From contig NZ_CAHJXM010000001.1 in the NCBI RefSeq assembly GCF_903645295.1, positions 1,985,501-2,049,500 of the forward strand: a stretch of 64,000 bases of DNA. The letters run 5' to 3'. Of the stretch, positions 8,586 through 16,655 are shown one piece after another. This stretch comes from Bacillus sp. Marseille-Q1617. Its GTDB lineage: Bacteria > Bacillota > Bacilli > Bacillales > Bacillaceae_B. A program made the translations under genes and the position numbers. Below the pieces are notes generated by a model. It worked only from the letters and a program-made list of their open reading frames with translations, was not told the DNA's origin and did no database searches. Within the stretch, counting starts at the first letter, position 1. Every line of letters begins with the position of its first letter.

Positions 8586-9826
8586 TGCCTTTCATAAACC
8601 GAAATAGCTTCGACATTTTCAACCCATTCCCTTGCTTGTGTACCGTCAGGACTAGAAATCCAGACATCACGATGTTGAGCGGTAATAGATCTGCCTCTGT
8701 ACCATATAAGTTTTTGATACGATGACAGATATTTTGGATTGTAGTCTCCAAAACCAACTGGTGGATCGGTAATGACCCTTCCCTTATCAGATTTCAATCC
8801 TATAAGATAAAGAACGGGAAGTGGGTGCTCTTTAAAGTCATTTGACCATTCCTTTTCTTTGACTCTCGAAGAAACGATGGCTTCATCATTTACCCAGGTA
8901 AAATCAAGCTCTGCATATGAATCAGGGGTCAATGATGCTGCAACGGGAAATTCTTTCGCTTTGAGTTCTTTATTGGTGAATCCATACACGATTCGTCCGC
9001 TTCCTGCGATGTAGGCAAGGATGTCTTTTTTCGGTGCCCACTTTGGTTCCCCGACACCAAAGATGATTTCGTCAAGGGCCACGAATGTTTCACCGTCAGC
9101 AGAGATGACACTAAGCATGTTGCTGTCCATCGCAAGGGAAGCAGTGGGTGATACCACAAATGATATCCATTTCTGACTCGGTGAGTAACGGAAATGTGAA
9201 GCACCAACCGCCATTACTTTGTTTTCTCCTTTCCCAACTTCCTTAGGAATGATAAACAGCGATTTGATATTTTTTGTTTCGGAAAGGTTATCCAAGGGAT
9301 AAGATAATTTCTTGACGTAGATGATCGGGTTTGTCCAGCCATCAGGAAGAAAATAAGCTTGTGAAGATAGGATAAATCCGCTGCCGTCCGGAATCCAGGA
9401 GTACCCGTCTACACCCCCCGAGATATTATAAAAGCGATGCAGGTCGGAAATGTTCAAAATACCACGATGAAGAAAGGATATTTCGTTTTTATTTGGAGCC
9501 CATGCAGGTGCGTAGCCATCATAAAATATTTTCTTTCTTTCGTCTGACGTAAGGTTATACACCCAAAGTTCATTCTGTAAGCCTTGTTCAAACTCTGAAG
9601 GGGCTTCTTCTTGATAAAGCACCCAATTTCCATCATGGGACCATTGGGGGGATTCGGTCACTTTTCCGGATGTCGTGATTTGCTTTTCTTCTCCCTCAGC
9701 TAAAATCCAAAGATTATGTCCTCTGAGAAATGCCGCCTTCATTTGTGAATCAGCTTTACCTGTATTTTGAGGGAAAGAGATGCAAGCCAAAAGTAATATT
9801 AGAATGAATCGAATCAACTTGATCAC
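8582..9826 (-). CDS. Secreted WD40-like (TolB-type) beta-propeller protein
   Basis: A 414-residue exported protein with an N-terminal signal peptide (IKLIRFILILLLACISFPQN) and repeated propeller blades of the PD40/TolB type: ESPQWSHDGNWVLYQ, APAWAPNKNEISFLH, GYSWIPDGSGFIL, HFRYSPSQKWISFVV and EPKWAPKKDILAYIAG. Such modules bind proteins or glycans; no catalytic residues are evident. The open frame reaches a GTG at 9847, but the GTG at 9826 has an aaggg box seven bases upstream and starts right at the signal peptide, so it is preferred. Function unknown. Confidence 0.8.
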   Translation of the reverse strand: MIKLIRFILILLLACISFPQNTGKADSQMKAAFLRGHNLWILAEGEEKQITTSGKVTESPQWSHDGNWVLYQEEAPSEFEQGLQNELWVYNLTSDERKKIFYDGYAPAWAPNKNEISFLHRGILNISDLHRFYNISGGVDGYSWIPDGSGFILSSQAYFLPDGWTNPIIYVKKLSYPLDNLSETKNIKSLFIIPKEVGKGENKVMAVGASHFRYSPSQKWISFVVSPTASLAMDSNMLSVISADGETFVALDEIIFGVGEPKWAPKKDILAYIAGSGRIVYGFTNKELKAKEFPVAASLTPDSYAELDFTWVNDEAIVSSRVKEKEWSNDFKEHPLPVLYLIGLKSDKGRVITDPPVGFGDYNPKYLSSYQKLIWYRGRSITAQHRDVWISSPDGTQAREWVENVEAISVYERH

Positions 9827-9964
9827 CGCCTTACCCTTAGCTTGCACAAATATCTTGAATTTAGGAATTGAGTTGCTTTGAGATATAAGTTATAAATACA
9901 ATCCACTACGACTTTGGAGGTGAGCTGCTTAGACAGCTAATACTGGAGGAAGGACTTTAACCCA

Positions 9965-10015
9965 TTTTAAAAATAAAATAAACTGCAGAAAGGGATATTC
10001 ATTTCCTTGCTGCGG
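9965..10015 (-). terminator. Terminator of the lipoprotein gene at 10026
   Basis: Read on the minus strand, AAACCGCAGCAAGGAA pairs imperfectly with TCCCTTTCTGCAGTTT and is followed by ATTTTATTTTT. Confidence 0.6.
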
Positions 10016-10025
10016 TTTTCTTTAT

Positions 10026-10505
10026 TTACTGATCTTTAATTTTTTCATGGAATTCATTTAATTTATTCTTCGTTTCTTCAGTCAGGGTCTTTAGATTATC
10101 GGCATCAGGTGAATCTTTTTTGGCTTCTTCTATCAATGGATACAGGCTTTTCTCGATGTTCTCATAATCTTCGGGGTAGTTTTCTTCTACCTGTTTCTCG
10201 ATTTCGTCCCATTTTTCTTCAATCGTCTTTCCTTGATCATTTAATTTCTTTGAGTCGTCAGGAGCATTCGTCAGTGTCATTGCTAACTCTTCTACAGAAT
10301 TTGTTGTTTCCTCGACTCCAGTTGCGAGATCTTGCTCTGTCTCATTATTTGATGAATCATTTTCCGTTTTTCCATCTCCTGTTGCAGGCTCCGATTCTTC
10401 AGCAGGGGTAACTTCTTTCACTTCTTCGGCATTATCGCTTCCGCCGCATCCTCCCAATAACATCCCGCCAATTAGTACACAGCTGAAAAGTTTTATATTT
10501 TTCAT
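10026..10505 (-). CDS. Putative lipoprotein of unknown function
   Basis: A 159-residue protein with a lipobox, MKNIKLFSCVLIGGMLLGGC, so it should be lipid-anchored to the outer face of the membrane. It continues with an acidic, low-complexity linker (about residues 25-65) and a helical C-terminal half (EEKWDEIEKQVEENYPEDYE and LTEETKNKLNEFHEKIKDQ). The start at 10505 follows aaaggaggtcccaag; the open frame extends 18 codons further without signal features. No family was recognised. Confidence 0.8.
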   Translation of the reverse strand: MKNIKLFSCVLIGGMLLGGCGGSDNAEEVKEVTPAEESEPATGDGKTENDSSNNETEQDLATGVEETTNSVEELAMTLTNAPDDSKKLNDQGKTIEEKWDEIEKQVEENYPEDYENIEKSLYPLIEEAKKDSPDADNLKTLTEETKNKLNEFHEKIKDQ

Positions 10506-10665
10506 CTTGGGACCTCCTTTGTTGTTTACTTCCATTTTTCCCAATGAAGAAAAAAACAAACGAGGAATATTGGCTCAAAATGTAAAATAGAGAAAATATA
10601 ACTATTCCGTAAGTCAATAAGCTATGATAGTCATATCTGGAATAATATGAGAGGAGTGGATATAG

Positions 10666-11400
10666 ATGAATAATAGAATCGAACCATTAAAAGCAGCAAA
10701 AATGTTCACTGAGGAAAACTTTCCGGGTAGCTCAATCGTCTTATTAGGGGGAAGTGTTGTAAGAGGGGAAGCCACGTCCACTTCCGATTTGGATATTGTA
10801 GTGATTGATGAAAAAGAGAAAACGGCATACCGGGAATCACTAATTGCTTATGAATGGCCGATTGAGGTATTCGTCCACAATGAGGACAGTCTGATTGAAT
10901 ACTTTAAGAGCGATTGTGAGAGAGCCAGACCATCCCTCCCAAGAATGGTCGCTGAAGGAATCATCATTAAAGATAATGGTTTATGCAGCAAGTTGAAGCA
11001 AACAGCTGAGGCACTTTTAAAAGAGGGCCCCCCGGAATGGAATTCATCGGCTATACGCATGAAAAGATATTTCCTAACCGATTTGCTTGAGGATTTTTCC
11101 GGAAGCACCCAGCACGGAGAAACAATCTTCATTGCGGGGAGCCTTGCTGAATCACTGCATGAATTTGTATTAAGGACCAACAAAAAATGGATAGGTTCTT
11201 CCAAATGGATAGTGCGTGCTCTGAAAGAATATGATAGTGACTTTGCAAAGGAATTTGTAAACAGCTTTGAATACTTTTATAAAACAGGAGATAAACAGCT
11301 TGTCATATCCCTCGTGGATTCAGTGTTACGTCCTCATGGCGGGCGGCTGTTCGATGGGTTTTCACTAGGGAAGCATTACATCACAAGTGAGAAAAAGTAA
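10666..11400 (+). CDS. Nucleotidyltransferase-domain protein
   Basis: A 244-residue protein with the minimal nucleotidyltransferase signature LLGGSVVRGEATSTSDLDIV (about residues 26-45), where GGS and the D-x-D of SDLDIVV bind Mg-NTP. The C-terminal part is helical, like that of aminoglycoside or streptomycin adenylyltransferase-like and MNT-type proteins. The substrate is unknown. A gagaggag box precedes ATG 10666. Confidence 0.75.
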   Translation: MNNRIEPLKAAKMFTEENFPGSSIVLLGGSVVRGEATSTSDLDIVVIDEKEKTAYRESLIAYEWPIEVFVHNEDSLIEYFKSDCERARPSLPRMVAEGIIIKDNGLCSKLKQTAEALLKEGPPEWNSSAIRMKRYFLTDLLEDFSGSTQHGETIFIAGSLAESLHEFVLRTNKKWIGSSKWIVRALKEYDSDFAKEFVNSFEYFYKTGDKQLVISLVDSVLRPHGGRLFDGFSLGKHYITSEKK

Positions 11401-11487
11401 ATGGGATGTGAGGTGAATAAAGTGACCACTCTATTTGTCCTTTTGGGATGCATATTCAGTGTGCTTGCAGTAGGTTATTTAGAATAG
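11401..11487 (+). CDS. Possible small hydrophobic peptide
   Basis: A 28-codon frame starts directly after the stop of the nucleotidyltransferase gene; an internal GTG at 11413 gives MNKVTTLFVLLGCIFSVLAV, a single transmembrane helix. The ribosome binding site is weak. No family was recognised. Confidence 0.35.
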   Translation: MGCEVNKVTTLFVLLGCIFSVLAVGYLE

Positions 11488-11886
11488 GCAGCAATAGACG
11501 CTTATGTGAACTTTATGATGAAAAACGTTTTCACGGATTACATATTAAGAACCCGCTCATTTTTATGGTGAACAGGTTCTTTAGTAATAGATCAATATTT
11601 TTGTAATATTAATGAAATATTTGTAATGTAACTGCAGGCATTCAGTGGATTCACTCAAACTGAATGCCCTCAAAATGCATCATAAGGGGTTTAAGGGTGT
11701 TTATGCAGGAGAGTATGTAACCCTGGGTTCGACTGCCCATACAGGGAGAGGGACGTCTTCTCGCTTGTGATTTAGCACTGATTGAAATGGAAAACATTTC
11801 CCTAATTAACATATTTGTAAGATGGTGGTAACCCAATTTCTTGGCAGAAGAGATAAAATTGAGTTATACCAGGAAGGGGGAAGTGT
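11488..11886 (+). other. Intergenic region with hairpins
   Basis: About 400 bases without a supported gene. It contains AAGAACC...GGTTCTT at 11547-11583 and GGCATTCAGT...ACTGAATGCC near 11638-11670, the latter without a T run. A GAAAAACGTTTTCA stretch near 11520 resembles a CcpA site but misses two positions. Confidence 0.4.
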
Positions 11887-12591
11887 ATGAAAGAAACGAT
11901 TAATAATGAAGAGGAATTATTTGAAATGCTCGACTCTTTTCTAAGAGAACCCGGCGATTTCTGGACAGATTTTTATCGAGATCGAGAAAAGAAAATTCCG
12001 TTTTTCAAAAATGTACCTGATGAAAATTTAGTTTCTTATCTAAGCAAAGGATCATTAACTTCGGGGAAGGCTTTGGAATTAGGCTGCGGTCCTGGAAGAA
12101 ATGCCATTCATCTCGCCAGAAATGGATGGGAAGTGGATGCTGTGGATATTTCGGAAACGTCTCTTCAATGGGCAAAAGAACGTGCAGAAGGAAGCGGTGT
12201 TTCAATTAATTTCATACATAATAATATTTTCAGCTTAGACCTTGATGAAGGCGGGTATGATCTTGTCTACGATTCAGGATGTTTCCACCATATTGCTCCT
12301 CACCGCAGATTGAGCTATGTTCAATTGGTTAACAAGGCCTTGAAGCCGGGCGGTCATTTTGCCCTCACTACTTTTATAAAAGGGGGTAAACTGGGAGGAT
12401 CTATCATTTCTGATTGGGAAGTGTACAGGACAGGATCCCTTCAAGGCGGATTAGGGTACGACAAGACTCGATTAGAAAATATTTTTTCGGACTTTGAATC
12501 TCTTGAAATAAGGAATATGAAAGATCAGGATGACTCCGGGGAGATGTTTGGAACATCCGAATTACTTGCAGCATTATTCAGAAAAAAATAG
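11887..12591 (+). CDS. Class I SAM-dependent methyltransferase (TehB-like)
   Basis: A 234-residue cytosolic methyltransferase. Motif I is ALELGCGPGRNAIHLARNG (about residues 61-79), followed by VDAVDISETSLQWAKERA and YDLVYDSGCFHHIAPHRR (about 129-146), the arrangement found in TehB and thiopurine-methyltransferase-like proteins. The substrate is not known. An aggaaggggg box lies upstream, and a strong terminator follows. Confidence 0.82.
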   Translation: MKETINNEEELFEMLDSFLREPGDFWTDFYRDREKKIPFFKNVPDENLVSYLSKGSLTSGKALELGCGPGRNAIHLARNGWEVDAVDISETSLQWAKERAEGSGVSINFIHNNIFSLDLDEGGYDLVYDSGCFHHIAPHRRLSYVQLVNKALKPGGHFALTTFIKGGKLGGSIISDWEVYRTGSLQGGLGYDKTRLENIFSDFESLEIRNMKDQDDSGEMFGTSELLAALFRKK

Positions 12592-12597
12592 ACACAA

Positions 12598-12625
12598 GAA
12601 AAACGTTCAGGACTGAACGTTTTTC
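12598..12625 (+). terminator. Rho-independent terminator between convergent genes
   Basis: AAAACGTTCAG-ga-CTGAACGTTTT perfect stem with A and T tails on both strands, so it can act in both directions. Confidence 0.9.
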
Positions 12626-12648
12626 TATGAACCTTGTATTTTAAACTG

Positions 12649-13035
12649 CTAAGCTATTATACGGAAATCATCATGGTCAACCCTGTTAATGCCATCATCA
12701 AAAACGAGTCGGGTGACGAGCTTATAAGAGATTGATTCACTGCTTGGAGGATATGAATCCGCTAATCTGCATGAAAAACTGATTTTTTTAAGTTCATTTG
12801 CCTTCATCGTCGAGGAACTTAAGATGGTATTGTGATGAAGGACAGATGACCGGTCTTTGTTGTAATCATATTGAAGAAGCTCCGTTTCAATACGCTTTAA
12901 CTTCTGCTCGATTCGTCCCCCAATAATTTCGTATTCGCCTTGTATCACTTCACCAGGGCGGTAATCTTTTTTGTTTAAAACCAAATCAATTTTAGTAGAT
13001 CCAATACCGAATCTGCACATCAGTTTACTAAACAT
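12649..13035 (-). CDS. Spo0M-like arrestin-fold protein, half length
   Basis: A 128-residue protein that matches the N-terminal arrestin-like half of the sporulation-control protein Spo0M: MFSKLMCRFGIGSTKIDLVL, then YRPGEVIQGEYEIIGG and ISFSCRLADSYPPSSESISY. B. subtilis Spo0M is about 258 residues, so this protein lacks the second half. The reading frame ends cleanly and no remnant of the C-terminal half was noticed upstream or downstream, so it is either a short paralogue or an old truncation. The start is ATG 13035 with a distant gagagg box. Confidence 0.7.
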   Translation of the reverse strand: MFSKLMCRFGIGSTKIDLVLNKKDYRPGEVIQGEYEIIGGRIEQKLKRIETELLQYDYNKDRSSVLHHNTILSSSTMKANELKKISFSCRLADSYPPSSESISYKLVTRLVFDDGINRVDHDDFRIIA

Positions 13036-13346
13036 AAAAGCAAATCAACCTCTCAATCATCTAGTTACCAATTCTGCTTGGAGAGTTTTGGTTTCATTTT
13101 TTAAAAGTTTCCACTCAAATTCAAATCTTATTGTAAGAGAAAGAACGTGTACTGTCCAGCCTCCATTGTCGACAAATTTTGCGGAAAGTGATGAATCGTA
13201 TTAAACCCCTATTTAATAATTTACTTATCCTTACAACTATTTATAATCACAACCAATAATGGTAAAACAAGGTAGAAAAATGGCTCGATATTAGGTACAA
13301 TGATGGCAGGGATTTATACAATTAACAGACTAGGGGAGTTTTATTA
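13036..13346 (+). other. Intergenic region before the PBP gene
   Basis: About 310 bases between divergent genes. A TACAAT box lies near 13297 with a poor -35 partner. A 77-codon frame at 12971 runs against the Spo0M-like gene and was not accepted. No other structure was seen. Confidence 0.4.
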
Positions 13347-15539
13347 TTGAAGGGGAAAAAACAGAATAAAAAAAAGAAAAATACACTTCCATTCAGAATG
13401 AATATCATGTTTTTTGCTGTATTCATGTTATTCACTCTGCTGATTTTGCGACTCGGAATCGTCCAAATCGTACACGGCAATGACTATTTGAAAGAGGTTC
13501 AGCGCACGGAGAATGTCAAAGCAAATAACGGCAGTCCTCCAAGGGGCAAAATTTATGACCGTTACCGTAATGTCATTGTTGATAATGTACCGTTGAATGC
13601 CATTACCTATACGAGGACACAATCCACAAAGCCAGACGAGATGCTGAAGGTTGCCCGAAAACTGGCTCAGCTGATAAAGATGGATCCTGATAAAATCACT
13701 GATCGTGACAGGAAGGATTTCTGGCTGCTCACTCATCCGGATGAAGCAGAAAAACTGGTCTCAAATGATGAGATTAAGAGACTGCAAGATAACAAAGACT
13801 TAACTAAGGATGATGTCAATAAAAAGGTCTATCAAATGCAGCTGGACCGCATCACTGAAGAAAACATCCACTCCTTCAACAAAGATGAGCTTGAAGTACT
13901 GGCTATATTCAGGGAATTCAATACCGGCTATGCATTATCCCCCCAAATCGTAAAAAATGAGGGTGTCACCACTGAAGAGATGGCAAGGGTTAATGAAAAT
14001 CTGGCCAAAATGCCTGGAGTGAATGTCACAACCGACTGGAAGAGAAGATATGTCGGGGATGATACACTTCGTTCGATTCTTGGAAAAGTCTCATCTTCCA
14101 AAGAGGGCCTTCCAAGTGAACTAGTAAACTCTTATACAGCTAAAGGATACGCTTTGAACGACAGGGTGGGTACGAGCTATGTGGAAGCGCAGTATGAAGA
14201 TGTTTTAAAGGGGCAGAAAGAAGAGATTGAATACGTCACGAAAAAAGGAAGTGTCTTGGAAGAACAGCTACTGAAAGAGGGTCAGAGCGGGAAAGATGTC
14301 GTACTGACCATTGATATGAAATTGCAGAAGGAAGTTGAGAAGATTGTTGAAGAGGAGTTAGGTAAGCAGGCCGCGAAATATTGGGAATCACCGTACTTAG
14401 ACCGGGCATATGTAATTATGATGAACCCGCACACAGGCGAGATCCTTTCGATGGTAGGTAAGAAATACTCTAAGGATTCCGAGGGTAGAACAGTATTGCA
14501 AGATGATGCTTTAGGAACTTTCACTTCAGAATATGCAGTAGGCTCAGCGGTAAAAGGTGCTACTGTACTAACAGGATATATGACTGAGAAAATACGTGTG
14601 GGAGAAGTTATCCTAGATGAAGAAATCAAAATCAAGGACACTCCTCCTAAAAGGTCTTGGTTCAACTTATCAAGGGGTCCAATCTATTTAAATGATATTC
14701 AAGCTCTTGAAATATCATCAAACGCCTATATGTTTAAAATTGCTTTAAAGATCGCCAATGCACATTATGTTCGAAATCAACCATTAGACTATGATGTTAA
14801 AGCATTTGACACTTTAAGAAATCATTTTAATCAATTTGGGTTAGGGGTGAAGACTGGACTTGATCTTCCAGGTGAAGCAGATGGTTTTGAAGGTTCAGAA
14901 AAGATACCTGGAAAATTAATGGACTTTGCCATTGGTCAGTACGATTTATATACACCAATGCAATTAGTGCAATATGCCTCAGTTGTAGCTAATAAGGGTT
15001 ACCGAATACAACCTCATATTATGAAAGAAATTCGTGAACCAAATCATAATAAAGGGACGATAGGGCCCATTGTGTATGAAAGGGAGCCAAAGATTTTAAA
15101 TAGGATTGATGTATCTAGAGAAGAAATCAATCAAGTAAGAACAGGTTTTTACCGAGTTGCTCACGGTCATAACGGTACGGCAAGAGAATTTATTAATGCC
15201 CCGTATGATGCTGCAGCAAAATCAGGAACTGCAGAGGCGTTTTATTTCAATCCTGAAATAGGGAAAAGTGTTGAAACCTATAATACTACACTTATTGGAT
15301 ATGCACCTTATGATAATCCTGAGGTTGCTTTTTCTGTAGTTTTACCTTACTCACACCAAGACAAGGATCCATATGTAAACAAAATTATTGCCAAACGCGT
15401 AATGGACAAATATTTCGAACTTAAAATAGAGGCAGAAAAACAAGGATTATTAGATACATCTGTTGAAGGTGAAGTTCGAACTCTGGAAGACGCTGAAAGT
15501 GAACCAGAAGAAGAAACTCAAGAAACATCTGACGAATAA
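13347..15539 (+). CDS. Class B penicillin-binding protein (PbpA/PbpH type)
   Basis: A 730-residue membrane-anchored transpeptidase that cross-links peptidoglycan in the lateral wall; B. subtilis PbpA and PbpH are the closest kind. A transmembrane helix (about residues 17-40) is followed by the PBP dimerisation domain with SPPRGKIYDRYRNVIVDN. The transpeptidase motifs are SAVK (near 400), SSN (near 457) and KSGT (near 625). The start is TTG 13347, eight bases after taggggag. The C-terminus is a glutamate-rich tail. Some lines in the 3' half are visibly richer in A+T than the 5' half. Confidence 0.92.
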   Translation: MKGKKQNKKKKNTLPFRMNIMFFAVFMLFTLLILRLGIVQIVHGNDYLKEVQRTENVKANNGSPPRGKIYDRYRNVIVDNVPLNAITYTRTQSTKPDEMLKVARKLAQLIKMDPDKITDRDRKDFWLLTHPDEAEKLVSNDEIKRLQDNKDLTKDDVNKKVYQMQLDRITEENIHSFNKDELEVLAIFREFNTGYALSPQIVKNEGVTTEEMARVNENLAKMPGVNVTTDWKRRYVGDDTLRSILGKVSSSKEGLPSELVNSYTAKGYALNDRVGTSYVEAQYEDVLKGQKEEIEYVTKKGSVLEEQLLKEGQSGKDVVLTIDMKLQKEVEKIVEEELGKQAAKYWESPYLDRAYVIMMNPHTGEILSMVGKKYSKDSEGRTVLQDDALGTFTSEYAVGSAVKGATVLTGYMTEKIRVGEVILDEEIKIKDTPPKRSWFNLSRGPIYLNDIQALEISSNAYMFKIALKIANAHYVRNQPLDYDVKAFDTLRNHFNQFGLGVKTGLDLPGEADGFEGSEKIPGKLMDFAIGQYDLYTPMQLVQYASVVANKGYRIQPHIMKEIREPNHNKGTIGPIVYEREPKILNRIDVSREEINQVRTGFYRVAHGHNGTAREFINAPYDAAAKSGTAEAFYFNPEIGKSVETYNTTLIGYAPYDNPEVAFSVVLPYSHQDKDPYVNKIIAKRVMDKYFELKIEAEKQGLLDTSVEGEVRTLEDAESEPEEETQETSDE

Positions 15540-15691
15540 AAATATGAAGTTTCGGGCTGCTTTTTTTTATTCCCAAAAGTTTTTGCTGTATAAAAGGGCA
15601 AGATTATTTAATGAAATTTTTCTGCCACTAACACGTATATACTATAGAGAATACAATTCAGAAAACTTACTCGTTCAGAGGAGGGGATAAC

Positions 15692-15850
15692 ATGCTGTGG
15701 TTCATCATTGGAATAGCCATTTTTTTCGGTATAGTAAGCGCGATGTTGAAACGAAGAAGCTCAACCTTCCAGGATCCTGATGCAAATGAGCGACAAATAC
15801 AAGAAGAAGAAAGAATCAAAGCCAGCAGCTGGTTTGGCGGCGGTCAGTAA
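15692..15850 (+). CDS. Small membrane protein, 52 residues
   Basis: ATG 15692 follows gaggagggg and opens a 52-codon frame: MLWFIIGIAIFFGIVSAMLK is one transmembrane helix and is followed by a charged cytosolic tail (NERQIQEEERIKASSWFGGG). The strong ribosome site, helix and following terminator make it a real gene. The family was not recognised; such proteins are usually listed as hypothetical in Bacillaceae. Confidence 0.72.
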   Translation: MLWFIIGIAIFFGIVSAMLKRRSSTFQDPDANERQIQEEERIKASSWFGGGQ

Positions 15851-15858
15851 TATCCGGG

Positions 15859-15889
15859 GTGCATGAAAATTTATCATGCATCTTTTTTT
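15859..15889 (+). terminator. Rho-independent terminator
   Basis: GGTGCATGA-aaattta-TCATGCATC stem followed by seven T. Confidence 0.88.
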
Positions 15890-16062
15890 GTACGCTGAAT
15901 TCACAAAATTACTGTAAAAATGGAGCACTCTTAAGAATCTGACTTACATATATCCATCTTGAAAATAATGTTAAGTATTAGTAAATATGGGTAGAGTAAT
16001 GTAACTGATTTATCAGTGTTATTTACGAATTATTACAATTCACTTAAGAAAGGATTGATTAC

Positions 16063-16440
16063 ATGAAGCCGCCTATTTTTATAATAATTTTTATGAGTAT
16101 ACTGCTTACCGCGTGCGGGGATGAAATTCCTGATGAACACGAGGAGTTTATAGAAGAGAACGGATGGAATATACAGTCTCAAGATGCAAAGGATACTTTA
16201 GTAGTTGATGATATAGAACCAATGAACGCCATGAATATGAGAAAGGCTGGCTTTGATATCAGTCTGTATGAAGGGAAGGAAATTACGGTCACTCACTATG
16301 ATTTAAAGGAAAAATTCAATGGAGAGCATGATTTACAGGCAGCAATTTATGAACTCAATGGTGAAATCATAGGTGGAGTCGGGGTGGTGGAAGGTGCCAC
16401 TCCAGGGATTGTTTCTCTTGATCAAGAGAAAGAGCAGTAA
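16063..16440 (+). CDS. Putative lipoprotein, possibly DUF4830
   Basis: A 125-residue protein with a lipobox (IFMSILLTAC), expected to be anchored outside the membrane. The mature part reads ENGWNIQSQDAKDTLVVDD and ends with HDLQAAIYELNGEIIGGVGV, a layout like the DUF4830 proteins of Bacillus, but this assignment is from memory and uncertain. aagaaagga precedes the ATG. It is followed by the hairpin-rich leader of the CNNM transporter. Confidence 0.75.
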   Translation: MKPPIFIIIFMSILLTACGDEIPDEHEEFIEENGWNIQSQDAKDTLVVDDIEPMNAMNMRKAGFDISLYEGKEITVTHYDLKEKFNGEHDLQAAIYELNGEIIGGVGVVEGATPGIVSLDQEKEQ

Positions 16441-16655
16441 AGTGAAGGAGGAGACGCTTTTTGTTTAGGATGCTGCTTTCTTGAAAATATCAGGATACTA
16501 TACGCTTTTCTAAAAAAAGTGTATAGTTACTGAGAGGATTTTTTCTCAGCCAAATGCCCACATCGGTTTTGGCATTTTTCAATTGCTGCGGTTTTTTCTG
16601 TTTGAATCTTCAAACAGTCTATATAGATAAACATCTTTAGGAGAGTGACGTTTTT
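16441..16655 (+). promoter_or_regulatory. Hairpin-rich leader of the CNNM transporter gene
   Basis: Between the lipoprotein and the transporter lie an aaggagg box (16445-16451) with a 7-codon frame from TTG 16461 to TGA 16484, then four hairpins: ACTATACgCTTTT/AAAAAGtGTATAGT (16497-16527), CTGAG/CTCAG (16530-16549), AATGCC/GGCATT with a T run (16552-16580), and CTGTTTGAA/TTCAAACAG (16598-16617). This looks like a leader peptide or attenuator. It does not match the M-box or yybP-ykoY consensus as I know them. Confidence 0.5.

Noticed and set aside
11715..11770. tRNA-like stretch with a GGTTCGA sequence
   Set aside because: The bases around it do not form a T-arm, and no acceptor or anticodon stems could be drawn.
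16441..16655. M-box or yybP-ykoY riboswitch before the CNNM gene
   Set aside because: Conserved core bases of these riboswitches were not found; described only as an unknown leader.
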